Assembly (NCBI GenBank): GCA_000697475.1
Contig: JNEU01000696.1
Coordinates: 1-30,449 of the forward strand
Direction: 5' to 3'
Length of the DNA: 30,449 nucleotides
DNA from: Lichtheimia corymbifera B2541
Taxonomy: Eukaryota; Mucoromycota; Mucoromycetes; Mucorales; Lichtheimiaceae
This document shows, piece after piece, positions 29,450 through 30,449 of this stretch (position 1 is the stretch's first letter; each line of letters starts with the position of its first letter). A model generated the notes under the pieces. The model saw only the letters and a program-made list of their open reading frames with translations, had not been told where the DNA came from and made no database searches. Made by a program: the position numbers and the translations under genes.

Positions 29450-30449
29450 TTGCTCGTCGTGGTTGAGCGCACCTTTCCAATCGAGGTTTCACGATCAAGC
29501 TTGCCGATCTTAGATACAGGCACATTCACGTTTTTGCATATGCTGAAAGCATGATGCTATGTGGCAAGTGGTGTTGTTCATTGCGAAGTATCATGCAAAT
29601 GAGCTGTGTTCCACAAGCACGCCCCTGTGCATCTTCCGGTCTATCAAGGTCAAGCTACTTCACAATGAACAAACATCACTTGTCATATAGCATCACGCTT
29701 TAGCATATGTAAAAACGTAAACGTGCCTATATCTCTGACTTCTACAATGAAACGTGGGGTCTTCAATCGAACAAAGTTGCTCGTCGGGGTGAAGCGCACC
29801 TTGGGTGCAACTTTCACGATCAACCTCGCCAATCCCAAATTTCGCAATGTCACCACCAGCCAAAGTGAATTCAGGTCGACCTCGAATTTTTTTTTCGACG
29901 AGGCCGGTGGTGACATTGGGTGAATCTTGAGATTGGCCACGACGATCGTGAAACTTCTACACAAGGTGCGCATGACCCCGCCGCGCAACTTTGTTCGAAT
30001 GAAGACCCCACGTTTCATTGTAAAGTTTAGAGATATAGGCACATTTATGTTTTTACTATGCTGTAAGCGTGATGCTATATGAAAATGGTCTTTGTTCATT
30101 GTCGAGTGGCTGGACCCTCAATAGAGCGGAAGATGCAGACGGACTTCTTTGTGCTACACAGCTCATTTGCATGATACTTCACAATGAACAAACACCATTC
30201 CCCATATAGCATCACGCTTACAGCATATGTAAAAACATAAAGGTGCCTGTTTCTACAAGTTGCCATGATACGGTGTGGCGTCTTTATGAGAACAAAGTTG
30301 ATCAGCATGGCCGGGAGGACCTTCTGACCAAGTTTCATATTCGAGATCACCAACATCGGCGGGCGCGGCCCATACATCTCATCTATGTTTCCCTCCATAC
30401 ATCCGGGCGCTGCCAACCAAAACTTCATAATGAAGTGTGGCATCTTTAT
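29450..30449 (-). repeat. Right arm of the ~3.3-kb palindrome, cut by the window end
   Basis: Inverted copy of 27170-28169. The match is still complete at the last base of the window, so the arm continues outside or the sequence was truncated here. Confidence 0.9.

Noticed and set aside
26220..30449. CRISPR-like or telomeric array
   Set aside because: Units are long and diverged with no short repeat-spacer pattern; no TTAGGG-type repeats occur; the genome is eukaryotic.

Overview
The window reads as nuclear DNA of a fungus, most probably a Mucorales-type early-diverging fungus. Genes are split by many short introns (about 50-90 nt, many with CTAAY-like branch sites), coding starts follow pyrimidine-rich leaders, and the gene set is fungal: a uL30/RPL7 ribosomal protein gene, a Mep/Amt ammonium transporter, a single-chain GH3 N-acetylglucosaminidase fused to GNAT domains (an architecture I recall from Rhizomucor miehei), a bZIP factor, an Stt4-type PI4-kinase and a DUF202 membrane protein. 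There are no telomere repeats, rRNA or tRNA genes.

Layout. 1-3480 is repeat territory: a foldback (palindromic) element at about 255-800, a small unknown minus-strand ORF (1358-1762), and a tandem array of ~170-bp monomers arranged as a three-monomer higher-order repeat. 3490-24957 is a compact gene block: uL30 (+, with a C/D-box snoRNA in an intron) and a single-pass membrane protein (-) converge tail to tail; then the ammonium transporter (-), with a dense GATA-site promoter, and the GH3-GNAT protein (-, uninterrupted); then divergently the bZIP factor (+), the 19-exon PI4-kinase (+) and the DUF202 protein (+). 25216-30449 is repeat territory again: a diverged direct copy of the left flank (decayed ORF plus the same higher-order array), running into a ~3.3-kb palindrome whose outer ~1 kb arms look identical and whose loop holds ~323-bp tandem repeats.

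How the genes relate. The ammonium transporter and GH3-GNAT protein could both serve nitrogen and amino-sugar acquisition, and six GATAAG sites suggest GATA-factor nitrogen regulation of the transporter. The other genes look like unrelated housekeeping neighbours. Exon-intron models were built by hand from frame continuity, splice consensus and family similarity. The PI4-kinase (1988 aa), transporter (577 aa), uL30 (249 aa), DUF202 (139 aa) and membrane protein (296 aa) models all close in frame at family-appropriate lengths where a family is known.

The most notable observations are: a probable intron-encoded C/D snoRNA in uL30 whose guide matches the conserved ACCCGAAAGATGGT stretch of large-subunit rRNA; two GC-AG introns; first coding exons of 8 and 11 nt; and a repeat superfamily in which tandem monomers and palindrome arms share one core.
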